Shown: in pieces, positions 14,469-21,039 of the stretch
How the letters are laid out: the number at the start of each line of letters is the position of its first letter
Numbering within the stretch: position 1 is the stretch's first letter
Assembly (NCBI GenBank): GCA_009699165.1
Contig: WLOR01000006.1
Location: 1 to 26,182 of the forward strand
Reading direction: 5' to 3'
DNA: 26,182 nt
Origin: Actinomycetota bacterium
GTDB lineage: Bacteria > Actinomycetota > Actinomycetes > Nanopelagicales > Nanopelagicaceae
Made by a program: the position numbers and the translations under genes
The notes under the pieces: generated by a model
Database searches by the model: none
Told to the model about the DNA's origin: nothing
Seen by the model: the letters and a program-made list of their open reading frames with translations, nothing else

Positions 14469-15488
14469 TTAGTTCTTACCCTTCTTGACTCGCTGGGTTG
14501 ACTCTCTAACAATTAACTTAGTTTCAATCTCAACTCTTTGGCGTGGTGCGCCAGGATCGTCAATGCGTGACCAAAAAAGTCGCCCGGCTGCACGTCCAAG
14601 AAACTCGCGCGGTACTGAAACGGTAGTTAATGGAATTCTTGAACTCTTAGCACCGTCAACGTCATCAAATCCAGTAAAACTTATATCGCGAGGAATTGAG
14701 TAGCCCATCGCAGTCGCTTCTTCAATTGCTCCCAGTGCAAGTGCGTCGTTTACTGAAAAGACTGCAGTTGGCTTTTTCTTTATAGCCTTTTTGAAAAGCT
14801 TCTTGCCAGTTTCAAATGTCGTGTCATCACCGTAAAAAATCTCTGGAGCAGGCAATCCCTTATTGGTGAATGCATCAATAAAACCTGCGCACCGCTCAAC
14901 ATTGGAATACCAGTCTTTTGGCCCTGAAAGTATGACGGCATCTTTGTGTCCAAGAGAGAGGATATGTTTGGCTGCCTCATTTGCACCACTTCGATCGGCG
15001 GCTACAACTGCATCGACCGGAAGGAGTTCATTGAAATTATCGATGAGAACTACAGGCACTCCTAAGGAGTGGAGTTTTAGAATAAAACTCGCTGGAACAA
15101 AAGGTCCGTTTAGGATTACTCCATCAGAGCGATGCTCACTTATCACTCGCCAAGAAGCAGCATCTTTGACCTCTTCATCTCCAATCACTGAAATCGTCAA
15201 CTGCAGGCCAACTTGGCGAGTCTCTTCTTCAAGACCCATGAGGATGGGGAAGTAGAAGGGATCCCTAGAGACAGGACCGGAAAGGTGATAGACGGCAAAA
15301 CAGACGCTTTCACTTTTTGCCGTAGCGAGCATACGTGCTGCAGGGTTTAAGACGGTATGACGAAGAGCTGCCTCTGCGAGAATTTTCTTACGCAAACTCG
15401 AGGAAAGTCCCGGTTTTCCATTGAGTGCGCGAGAGACAGTGGCTATGGATACCCCAAGTTCAGCTGCCAATGCCTTCGTCGTTACCAT
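14469..15488 (-). CDS. LacI family transcriptional regulator
   Basis: A 339-aa sugar-responsive repressor or activator. The N-terminal helix-turn-helix TTKALAAELGVSIATVSRAL is at residues 3-22. The hinge helix NPAARMLATAKS follows near 47-58, then a periplasmic-binding-protein-like effector domain with segments such as GVILNGPFVPASF, GHKDAVILSGP and FSVNDALALGAIE. The start ATG has AAGGGG just upstream. The promoter region contains a 21-bp inverted repeat overlapping its likely -10, as expected for autoregulation. Its gene is directly joined to the GH130 gene and precedes the ABC genes, so these are the likely targets, along with the divergent MFS/GH130-like promoter region that carries similar sites. 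Confidence 0.94.
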   Translation of the reverse strand: MVTTKALAAELGVSIATVSRALNGKPGLSSSLRKKILAEAALRHTVLNPAARMLATAKSESVCFAVYHLSGPVSRDPFYFPILMGLEEETRQVGLQLTISVIGDEEVKDAASWRVISEHRSDGVILNGPFVPASFILKLHSLGVPVVLIDNFNELLPVDAVVAADRSGANEAAKHILSLGHKDAVILSGPKDWYSNVERCAGFIDAFTNKGLPAPEIFYGDDTTFETGKKLFKKAIKKKPTAVFSVNDALALGAIEEATAMGYSIPRDISFTGFDDVDGAKSSRIPLTTVSVPREFLGRAAGRLFWSRIDDPGAPRQRVEIETKLIVRESTQRVKKGKN

Positions 15489-15503
15489 CTCACCCCTTAA
15501 CGC

Positions 15504-15509
15504 AATTTA
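15504..15509 (-). promoter_or_regulatory. Likely -10 element TAAATT of the lacI-family gene
   Basis: On the minus strand TAAATT lies 15 bases before the ATG. Initiation about seven bases downstream would leave a short leader carrying the AAGGGG ribosome-binding site. It overlaps the operator at 15506-15526. Confidence 0.45.
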
Positions 15510-15526
15510 CGTAATAACTACGTAAA
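15506..15526. promoter_or_regulatory. Candidate LacI-family operator, site 1
   Basis: A perfect inverted repeat, arms TTTACGTA and TACGTAAA separated by five bases, upstream of the regulator gene and overlapping its likely -10. It contains two ACGT cores starting 11 bases apart (15509 and 15520). Confidence 0.65.
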
Positions 15527-15589
15527 GGTTTACTTATGTTTTTTGCACAGTAGGGGGGTAAGAGGTCGAGCGCAATAGCAAAAGCTTAG

Positions 15590-15605
15590 TTACGTGAAAT
15601 TACGT
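15590..15605. promoter_or_regulatory. Candidate LacI-family operator, site 2
   Basis: Two TTACGT copies separated by GAAA, with ACGT cores starting 10 bases apart (15592, 15602). It lies at the end of the MFS gene, about 80 bp upstream of site 1. Two sites at this distance could allow cooperative binding or looping. Confidence 0.5.
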
Positions 15606-16843
15606 TATAACGATTGGGTCTCTTTTATCGGTGTAGAAAAACTTTTCACTCCAGGAATGAAGAGAACAAAGAAGCCAATGAGAGTAAAAATGACTGCACA
15701 TATAGTCATATAAGTACGTTCTCCCAAAAGATTGACCATCGGTCCTGCCAAACCAACTCCAATTGGCATCAATGCACTCGATAGCATTGATTCAAAACTA
15801 AGAACACGCGCTCGAGAATGATCAGGTGCTTCACGTTGTAGCGCTGTTTGCCAGAATATGCCCATGGGTTCGGTTGCAAGACCTCCGAGAAAGTAGCAAA
15901 TGATCACAAATGCCGGTGATATTGGGAAAATCAGCGCAACAATGAGAAAAACTAGAAACGACCATGAGATAAATGCAATCAATCCAGGGGATTTAGCCCG
16001 TAACTTTGCTGCAAAGGCGGCAGTAATCAGAGAACCGAGACTAAGGGACATTATCGCGATAGTAAAGATTCGAGGGGTATCGAACTCCCGCGTTGTGATT
16101 ATTGGAAGTAGGACCATCTCTGCACCGAAGAGAATAGAAGTTTGAAATGCGAGTGCGACCATTACTGCAAGCATCCACTGTGAGTTACGAACGAAGTGAT
16201 ATCCAGCAAGAAGTTCTTCTAAAAAGTGAGTCCGTGGATACTTGGTTGAATCTGGAACGTTAATGCCAAACAAGAGAATGAGTGCAATCGTCATGCCAAT
16301 AGAGGTTGTTATAAACCCAATCCGAGACGAGGTCACCGAAACCAAGAAAATCGCTATTCCTGGGCCACTAATAGATGCTACGCGTCCAGTAACCGCACGA
16401 AGCGCATTGGCCGCTTGAAGGCCAGATTTTGAAACGATATCGGGAATCAGTGCGCCACCTGCTCCAGATGTCGCTGCATCAACCATCCCCATCAAGAAGA
16501 CTGTGACTGTAAGGCGAGCTACGTGCGGTGCAGGGCCAAAAAGCAGTTGTGATGAAAAGATAATTCTTGAGAAAAGCCCTATACGTACGAGAATCATTCT
16601 AGATATTCGATCGGCCAATAACCCACCGAATGGAGCAAAGATTAAGTAAGCGACAACTTGACTAGAGAGCAATAGTGATATTGCTAAAGCTGGTTTGTCT
16701 TCTTTAAGTAGAAGCAGAGTGGCGCAAATTGGAAATATTTGCCCACTAATCGATGAAAAAATGCTTGATATCCAAAGTTTACGAAAAAATTTGTTTCGAA
16801 GGGGAGAGAGCAGAGAGTGAATATCTCCAAGCTCTTTCTCCAT
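15605..16843 (-). CDS. MFS transporter
   Basis: A 412-aa major facilitator with about 12 hydrophobic segments. The loop GGLLADRISRMILVRIG after TM2 is the MFS motif-A equivalent. The overall pattern, including a long middle loop ending FLEELLAGYHFVRNSQW, resembles the EntS/macrolide-efflux (MFS_3) group, so export of a small molecule is more likely than sugar uptake. I place the start at the ATG of MEKELGDIHS (16843) rather than at the TTG 24 bases upstream. TAGAGT lies eight bases before it, a possible leaderless -10. It shares an operator-bearing divergent region with the GH130-like gene, which ties it to the sugar island. Confidence 0.85.
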   Translation of the reverse strand: MEKELGDIHSLLSPLRNKFFRKLWISSIFSSISGQIFPICATLLLLKEDKPALAISLLLSSQVVAYLIFAPFGGLLADRISRMILVRIGLFSRIIFSSQLLFGPAPHVARLTVTVFLMGMVDAATSGAGGALIPDIVSKSGLQAANALRAVTGRVASISGPGIAIFLVSVTSSRIGFITTSIGMTIALILLFGINVPDSTKYPRTHFLEELLAGYHFVRNSQWMLAVMVALAFQTSILFGAEMVLLPIITTREFDTPRIFTIAIMSLSLGSLITAAFAAKLRAKSPGLIAFISWSFLVFLIVALIFPISPAFVIICYFLGGLATEPMGIFWQTALQREAPDHSRARVLSFESMLSSALMPIGVGLAGPMVNLLGERTYMTICAVIFTLIGFFVLFIPGVKSFSTPIKETQSL

Positions 16844-16851
16844 TAGACAAT

Positions 16852-16857
16852 ACTCTA
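16852..16857 (-). promoter_or_regulatory. Possible -10 element TAGAGT of the MFS gene
   Basis: TAGAGT lies eight bases before the ATG at 16843, slightly further than the six-base spacing seen elsewhere in the window, so confidence is lower. Confidence 0.35.
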
Positions 16858-16886
16858 CTAATCGCAATAGATATCAAAGTCCTGGG

Positions 16887-16904
16887 TTACGTAATTTAAC
16901 GTAA
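16887..16904. promoter_or_regulatory. Candidate LacI-family operator, site 3
   Basis: Inverted arms TTACGT and ACGTAA with a six-base centre. The ACGT cores start 10 bases apart (16889, 16899). It lies 43 bp before the MFS start and 68 bp before the GH130-like start, in the divergent promoter region. Confidence 0.6.
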
Positions 16905-16972
16905 TCATTACTTTTGCAGTGGAAATGCGGTGTACTACTCGTACTCACCTTTATGCATCAAGGAGCCTCACT

Positions 16973-18013
16973 ATGAATGACTATAACGCGACGTTACGAG
17001 AGAAATATTTAGAGGCTTTTAATCAAGAGATTCGAGAAGAGATTACTGGTCTTACTGAAGGGCAGTTCATTGAAAAATACGAATCTGAGAAAACATGGTC
17101 AATAGGTCCCTTTTCGTTGCGTGGAGATTTAACTTTTTCTAAGCTTTCCCAGATGCCTGATCCAACGCAAATCGGTTGGACTTCTTCGTCGATATTTAAT
17201 CCTTCAATAATCGAACATGATGGCAAGATATTTTTGTTTTACAGGGCAGCAGTAAAGAAGGAGTCATTGGGCTCGAGAATCGGTTTAGCGGTATTTACTC
17301 CTGGTGTTGGCTGGCAGGAATCGGCAAATAATCCAGTCATATACCCGACGCAAGATAATGAAATTCTTAGTGTTGAAGATCCTAAGGTGTATCGATATGG
17401 AGCTGACAAGTTCATTATGTTCTATAACGGGGCTTGGTCGGCATCGCCAGCGCAGATTGCAGAGTATGAAAAACCATATGGTGATATCGCCGTAGATATT
17501 AACTACGCGCTTAGTTCGGACTTGGTTCATTGGGAGAAAATGGGTTTGGCAGTTCCTTATTCGACTTCAAAACTCTGGGCAAAAGGGGCAGTGATTCCAA
17601 GAGATGGACAAGGTAATGCCACCAAGATCAACGGTGAGTACTTGATGTTCATTAGTGAAGGTTGCGGTGGCACTCAAGTCTTGGGTCGTTCAGAAAATAT
17701 GTTGGATTGGAGATTTGAACCATGCACATATCTGCCTTTGCCAGCTGAGATGGGAACGCATATCTATGAGGTCGCATGCGCAGTCGTTGATGGCGATAAT
17801 CTAATTTTGGACTTTATGTATAACTCCCACACCAATGAGCACTTAGGGGCGCAGGTTCGTTATTCATTCGATGATGTGAGCAAACCCATTGAGTTCACTA
17901 GTAACGCCACCTTGGCCTGGGGTGGAATGATCAAGTATCAAGGAAAATGGTTATTTGCTCAAGGATGGGATGCTCCAGCAGGCAGCGAAGAGATCTATTT
18001 CTATAACGCCTGA
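16973..18013 (+). CDS. GH130-like five-bladed beta-propeller protein
   Basis: A 346-aa protein with propeller signatures of the GH130/GH43 type: FNPSIIEHDGKIFLFYRA (75-92), SVEDPKVYRYGADKF (133-147) with the EDPR-like site at 135-138, and WAKGAVIPR in the middle. It differs from the neighbouring GH130 by an N-terminal helical extension of about 45 residues (LREKYLEAFNQEIREEITGL). It also lacks the MWDSARIGAG blade motif, so it belongs to another subgroup and its activity is uncertain. The ATG at 16973 is chosen because AAGGAG lies seven bases upstream; a GTG at 16919 lacks one. No signal peptide. It is divergent from the MFS gene across the operator at 16887-16904. Confidence 0.78.
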   Translation: MNDYNATLREKYLEAFNQEIREEITGLTEGQFIEKYESEKTWSIGPFSLRGDLTFSKLSQMPDPTQIGWTSSSIFNPSIIEHDGKIFLFYRAAVKKESLGSRIGLAVFTPGVGWQESANNPVIYPTQDNEILSVEDPKVYRYGADKFIMFYNGAWSASPAQIAEYEKPYGDIAVDINYALSSDLVHWEKMGLAVPYSTSKLWAKGAVIPRDGQGNATKINGEYLMFISEGCGGTQVLGRSENMLDWRFEPCTYLPLPAEMGTHIYEVACAVVDGDNLILDFMYNSHTNEHLGAQVRYSFDDVSKPIEFTSNATLAWGGMIKYQGKWLFAQGWDAPAGSEEIYFYNA

Positions 18014-18029
18014 AATTTTAACTTTTGTT

Positions 18030-18704
18030 TTAACGCATCTTTGGGGCACGTGTAGGCATTGGCCCCTTTGGGATAGGCATCGAAAGTCCACCGACTGCTT
18101 TAAGGCGTGCACGAACTTCGCGCATCTGATGTGGTGTTAACTTCTTTGGCATTTTCTGAAGATGTTTTTGAAGTTTACGAAGTGAGACCTGACCCTTTTC
18201 ATCTCCAACTACTACAAGTGCAATTGGAACACCAGGTGCAAAACGCTCCGTCTTCTTGCGCTCTTCTATCAGCATCTGATTAACACCTTGGGAACCCTCG
18301 CCAGTTAATACGATTCCAGCACGACCGACACTGCGATGCACCATGTCTTGGTTTTTGGCAACAGCTACCGCAGGAGTTGTTGTCCAACCCTTGCGAATTG
18401 CCATCAAAACACTTGCGCCAGCGCCAATCTGACCCTCAATCGATGAGTATGCAGCAGTGCCTGCTTGGCGTGTGAAGAACAAGAGTGTCATCAGTAATGA
18501 AAGAGGTAAAAAGATAAAGCCGAAGTAGAGTGGATGACCAACGACGGAACCGATAGCGATTCCAATGATCCACGTGACTAGAAAAACTCCAACGAGAGCC
18601 AACGTTATCCATGGCTTTACAACTTTAGTGACGTTATAAGCATCACGGAAAGTTTGAAAACGTGGGGTCTTGATCTTCTTTTCTTTGGCTTTTCTCTTGA
18701 ACAT
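18030..18704 (-). CDS. DUF4191 family membrane protein
   Basis: A 224-aa actinobacterial protein of the DUF4191 family, which commonly sits next to lipA (family knowledge). It has a basic N-terminus (MFKRKAKEKKIK) and two transmembrane helices near residues 32-52 and 57-77. A cytoplasmic domain follows with the conserved AAYSSIEGQIGAGASVL, RKGWTTTPAVAV, HRSVGRAGIVLTGEG and GQVSLRKLQKHLQKMP segments, then a Pro/Arg-rich tail. Its biochemical role is unknown. A longer reading to 18758 is rejected because the ATG at 18704 has a TAAACT-N7 leaderless-type -10 and matches the family start. It converges on the GH130-like gene with 16 bases between. Confidence 0.92.
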   Translation of the reverse strand: MFKRKAKEKKIKTPRFQTFRDAYNVTKVVKPWITLALVGVFLVTWIIGIAIGSVVGHPLYFGFIFLPLSLLMTLLFFTRQAGTAAYSSIEGQIGAGASVLMAIRKGWTTTPAVAVAKNQDMVHRSVGRAGIVLTGEGSQGVNQMLIEERKKTERFAPGVPIALVVVGDEKGQVSLRKLQKHLQKMPKKLTPHQMREVRARLKAVGGLSMPIPKGPMPTRAPKMR

Positions 18705-18709
18705 AATCG

Positions 18710-19408
18710 TTAGTTTAGTGGGGCAGGGGCCGTTCCACCAAGGCGAGCAGGTGCCCATCGTTGGCCCACATGGCTATCAGGATATTTATCCTGCACTTCA
18801 TGGAGCATCTCGAGCAGCATTTGGCGCAAGTGGGTTTCGGCTACATCTACATCATCACCGCGTTGATAGGTTATAGGTTGGCCAAAAACAACAGTGACTG
18901 GGTATTTGTTGCGTCGAAGATCTCTTTTGATTCCCTTTGTCCATATCCGCTGACTTCCCCAGATAATTGTTGGGATCACAGGAACCCCGGCACCCATTGC
19001 AAGACGGACGGCACCGGATTTCAACCCCTTGATTTCAAAGCTAGTTGAAACAGTTCCTTCAGGAAATATTCCTATGATCTCGCCGGTCTTTAGAGCTCGA
19101 AGTGCTGCGACAAATGAGGCTGCGCCATTTTCGCGATCGACATTAATGTGATGCATGCCGCGCATTAATGGGCCAGCAAGTTTGTTATCGAAAACCTCTT
19201 TCTTGGCCATGAACCGGACGTATCTATCTGCAGGTAGTGCGGCGGTACCGGTAATGGCAAAGTCAAGATAACTCACATGGTTAATTGCAAGAATCGCTCC
19301 ACCTTTGCGAGGAATATTTTCTTCTCCTTGAAAATCAAATTGCAGTCCCAAATATTTCCAAAGTGTTTTGATGGCCGCGATAACAGGGGGATATACAAGA
19401 TCAGCCAT
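18710..19408 (-). CDS. plsC: 1-acylglycerol-3-phosphate acyltransferase (PlsC type)
   Basis: A 232-aa acyltransferase of phospholipid synthesis, transferring an acyl group to lysophosphatidic acid at the membrane. The catalytic motif is NHVSYLDF (43-50; the NHxxxxD His44 and Asp49), and the glycerophosphate-binding motif FPEGT is at 115-119. [14 protein letters not shown] near 142-155 is the third conserved block. An N-terminal hydrophobic patch may anchor it. The start overlaps the lipA stop by eight bases, so it is coupled to the lipoate genes. Its last codons contain the -10 for the DUF4191 gene. Naming as generic lysophospholipid acyltransferase is the safe alternative. Confidence 0.9.
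   Translation of the reverse strand: MADLVYPPVIAAIKTLWKYLGLQFDFQGEENIPRKGGAILAINHVSYLDFAITGTAALPADRYVRFMAKKEVFDNKLAGPLMRGMHHINVDRENGAASFVAALRALKTGEIIGIFPEGTVSTSFEIKGLKSGAVRLAMGAGVPVIPTIIWGSQRIWTKGIKRDLRRNKYPVTVVFGQPITYQRGDDVDVAETHLRQMLLEMLHEVQDKYPDSHVGQRWAPARLGGTAPAPLN
18712..18717 (-). promoter_or_regulatory. -10 element TAAACT of the DUF4191 gene inside the plsC 3' end
   Basis: TAAACT covers the last codons of plsC and touches its stop. It lies seven bases before the ATG at 18704, a leaderless-type arrangement. Confidence 0.5.
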
Positions 19409-20333
19409 GAGATGCCTTGGCAGCCATTGCCTGTTTGTATAAACGTCCTGCGCGATAACTTGAACGCACGAGCGGACCGCTCATTACTCCTAAGAAACCT
19501 GCCTGCGTGGCCTCTGCAGAAAGTTCGACAAACTCTGCAGGTTTGACCCAGCGAACCACTGGATGATGACGATTAGTTGGTCGAAGATATTGAGTGATCG
19601 TTATTAGGTCACACCCAGCACTTCGAAGATCTACGAGGGCTTGTGAAACCTCTTCACGCGTTTCTCCAAGACCAAGAATTAAGTTGGATTTAGTAATTAG
19701 ACCGAAATCACGCGCCATCGAAATTACACGTAGTGATTTTTCATAAGTAAAAGCTGGTCGAATCTCTTTAAATATTCGTGGAACTGTCTCTAAGTTATGG
19801 GCAAATACTTCAGGGCGAGTTTGAAAAATCTCCTCCAGCAGTTCGCTCTTTGCATGAAAGTCAGGGGCCAGCATTTCAACGCCGCATCCTGGATTTAACT
19901 CATGAACCTGTCTTATCGTCTCTGCGTATAACCAAGCCCCTTCATCGGGTAGATCATCGCGAGTGACTCCTGTAATAGTTGCATATGCAAGACCCATCGC
20001 CTGAACTGATTCAGCGACTTTTCGTGGCTCAGTCCGATCTAGTGGATCGGGCTTTCCAGTGTCGATGTTGCAAAAATCGCAACGTCTAGTGCATTTATCT
20101 CCACCAATTAAAAACGTTGCCTCTTTATCTTCCCAACACTCAAAGATGTTTGGACAGGCGGCCTCTTGGCACACTGTGTGCAGTCCCTCTGATTTCACAA
20201 GCGAACGCAGCCGAGTGTATTCAGGGCCCATATTGGCCCGAGTTTTAATCCACTCAGGTTTGCGCTCGATTGGAACCTGGGCATTTCGGGCTTCAATTCG
20301 AATCATCTTGCGGCCTTCAGGGGAGATGCTCAT
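19401..20333 (-). CDS. lipA: Lipoyl synthase
   Basis: A radical SAM enzyme inserting two sulfurs into the octanoyl chain on lipoyl domains. It carries both iron-sulfur clusters: the auxiliary set Cys55, Cys60, Cys66 (CX4CX5C) and the radical SAM set Cys81, Cys85, Cys88 (CX3CX2C). The C-terminal RSSY motif, which supplies the serine ligand of the auxiliary cluster, is also present. At 310 aa it has normal length. The ATG overlaps the lipB stop by four bases (ATGA), and the gene in turn overlaps plsC, giving a tightly coupled lipB-lipA-plsC unit. Target proteins such as pyruvate and 2-oxoglutarate dehydrogenase E2 are not in the window. Confidence 0.97.
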   Translation of the reverse strand: MSISPEGRKMIRIEARNAQVPIERKPEWIKTRANMGPEYTRLRSLVKSEGLHTVCQEAACPNIFECWEDKEATFLIGGDKCTRRCDFCNIDTGKPDPLDRTEPRKVAESVQAMGLAYATITGVTRDDLPDEGAWLYAETIRQVHELNPGCGVEMLAPDFHAKSELLEEIFQTRPEVFAHNLETVPRIFKEIRPAFTYEKSLRVISMARDFGLITKSNLILGLGETREEVSQALVDLRSAGCDLITITQYLRPTNRHHPVVRWVKPAEFVELSAEATQAGFLGVMSGPLVRSSYRAGRLYKQAMAAKASHG

Positions 20334-20986
20334 ACGCTGACTCGCTTGAGAGATTCAAATATATATCGCTCGACGATCGGTGCTACATCCTCAACTGTTA
20401 TTGCTCGGGCCAACTCTTTTTCAATGGAGGTCACATCTGCATCTGCGATGCCGCATGGAATGATCTGGTCGAAAGCGCTCAGGTCAGGGCAGACATTGAG
20501 AGCAAATCCATGCATGGTTACGCCTTTGGCAACCCTAATACCTATGGCTGCAATCTTGCGATCACCTTTTTCATCTCGAATCCAAACGCCTGATCGCCCC
20601 GAAAAACACTGTGCGTTGATTCCAAGCTCGGCGCAAACGGCTATGAGCCCAGATTCAATCTCACGGACAAAGCCTACGAGTTCAGATGGTTTGGCCAATC
20701 GAACAATCGGATATCCAACAAGTTGACCTGGACCGTGCCATGTAATTCGGCCGCCGCGATCGACGTCGATGACGGGAGTTCCATTTTGCGGCCTCTCCGA
20801 AACATCACTGCGACGACCGGCCGTGTATACCGAGGGGTGTTGCAAGAGTAAAAGAGTGTTGGGCCGTTTTTTATCTACGACCTCACCATGAATAGTTCGC
20901 TGAACATCCCAAGCTTTTTCGTAATCGATTAGACCGTGGCGGGTTAGGGCTATGGCAGATTCATAAGGGCTAGATACAACAGGCAC
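20330..20986 (-). CDS. lipB: Octanoyl-[acyl-carrier protein]:protein octanoyltransferase
   Basis: Transfers octanoyl from acyl carrier protein to lipoyl domains, the step before LipA. It is 218 aa, the normal length. Catalytic residues are Lys144 in [11 protein letters not shown] and Cys178 in IIPCGI. Substrate-binding motifs are [17 protein letters not shown] (78-94) and TMHGFALNV (157-165). The GTG start is preceded by TAGGCT exactly six bases upstream, identical to the RDD promoter, so a leaderless mRNA with a GTG start is predicted. It overlaps lipA by four bases and is divergent from the MMPL gene across only 53 bp. Confidence 0.96.
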   Translation of the reverse strand: MPVVSSPYESAIALTRHGLIDYEKAWDVQRTIHGEVVDKKRPNTLLLLQHPSVYTAGRRSDVSERPQNGTPVIDVDRGGRITWHGPGQLVGYPIVRLAKPSELVGFVREIESGLIAVCAELGINAQCFSGRSGVWIRDEKGDRKIAAIGIRVAKGVTMHGFALNVCPDLSAFDQIIPCGIADADVTSIEKELARAITVEDVAPIVERYIFESLKRVSV

Positions 20987-20992
20987 ATCCCT

Positions 20993-20998
20993 AGCCTA
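20993..20998 (-). promoter_or_regulatory. -10 element TAGGCT, leaderless promoter of lipB
   Basis: Six bases separate it from the GTG start at 20986. It lies four bases from the opposite-strand -10 of the MMPL gene, so the two divergent promoters should interfere with each other. Confidence 0.65.
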
Positions 20999-21002
20999 AA
21001 GG

Positions 21003-21008
21003 TAGGAT
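21003..21008 (+). promoter_or_regulatory. -10 element TAGGAT of the MMPL gene
   Basis: TAGGAT 31 bases before the GTG start leaves room for a short leader carrying GGAGAGGG (21025-21032). Unlike most neighbours, this gene would therefore have a leader and a ribosome-binding site. Confidence 0.45.
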
Positions 21009-21039
21009 TGCATCCTTACCAATCGGAGAGGGATTTACC

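Noticed and set aside
14863..15255. 130-residue open frame opposite the lacI-family gene
   Set aside because: It lies entirely within a well-supported regulator gene on the other strand and has no recognisable domain; it is an antisense shadow.
16919..16972. 18-residue N-terminal extension of the GH130-like protein
   Set aside because: GTG without a ribosome-binding sequence, while the ATG at 16973 has AAGGAG at ideal spacing.
18705..18758. N-terminal extension of the DUF4191 protein
   Set aside because: It would run through the plsC 3' end in another frame and is Pro/Cys/Trp-rich, unlike the family; the ATG at 18704 has a -10 element.
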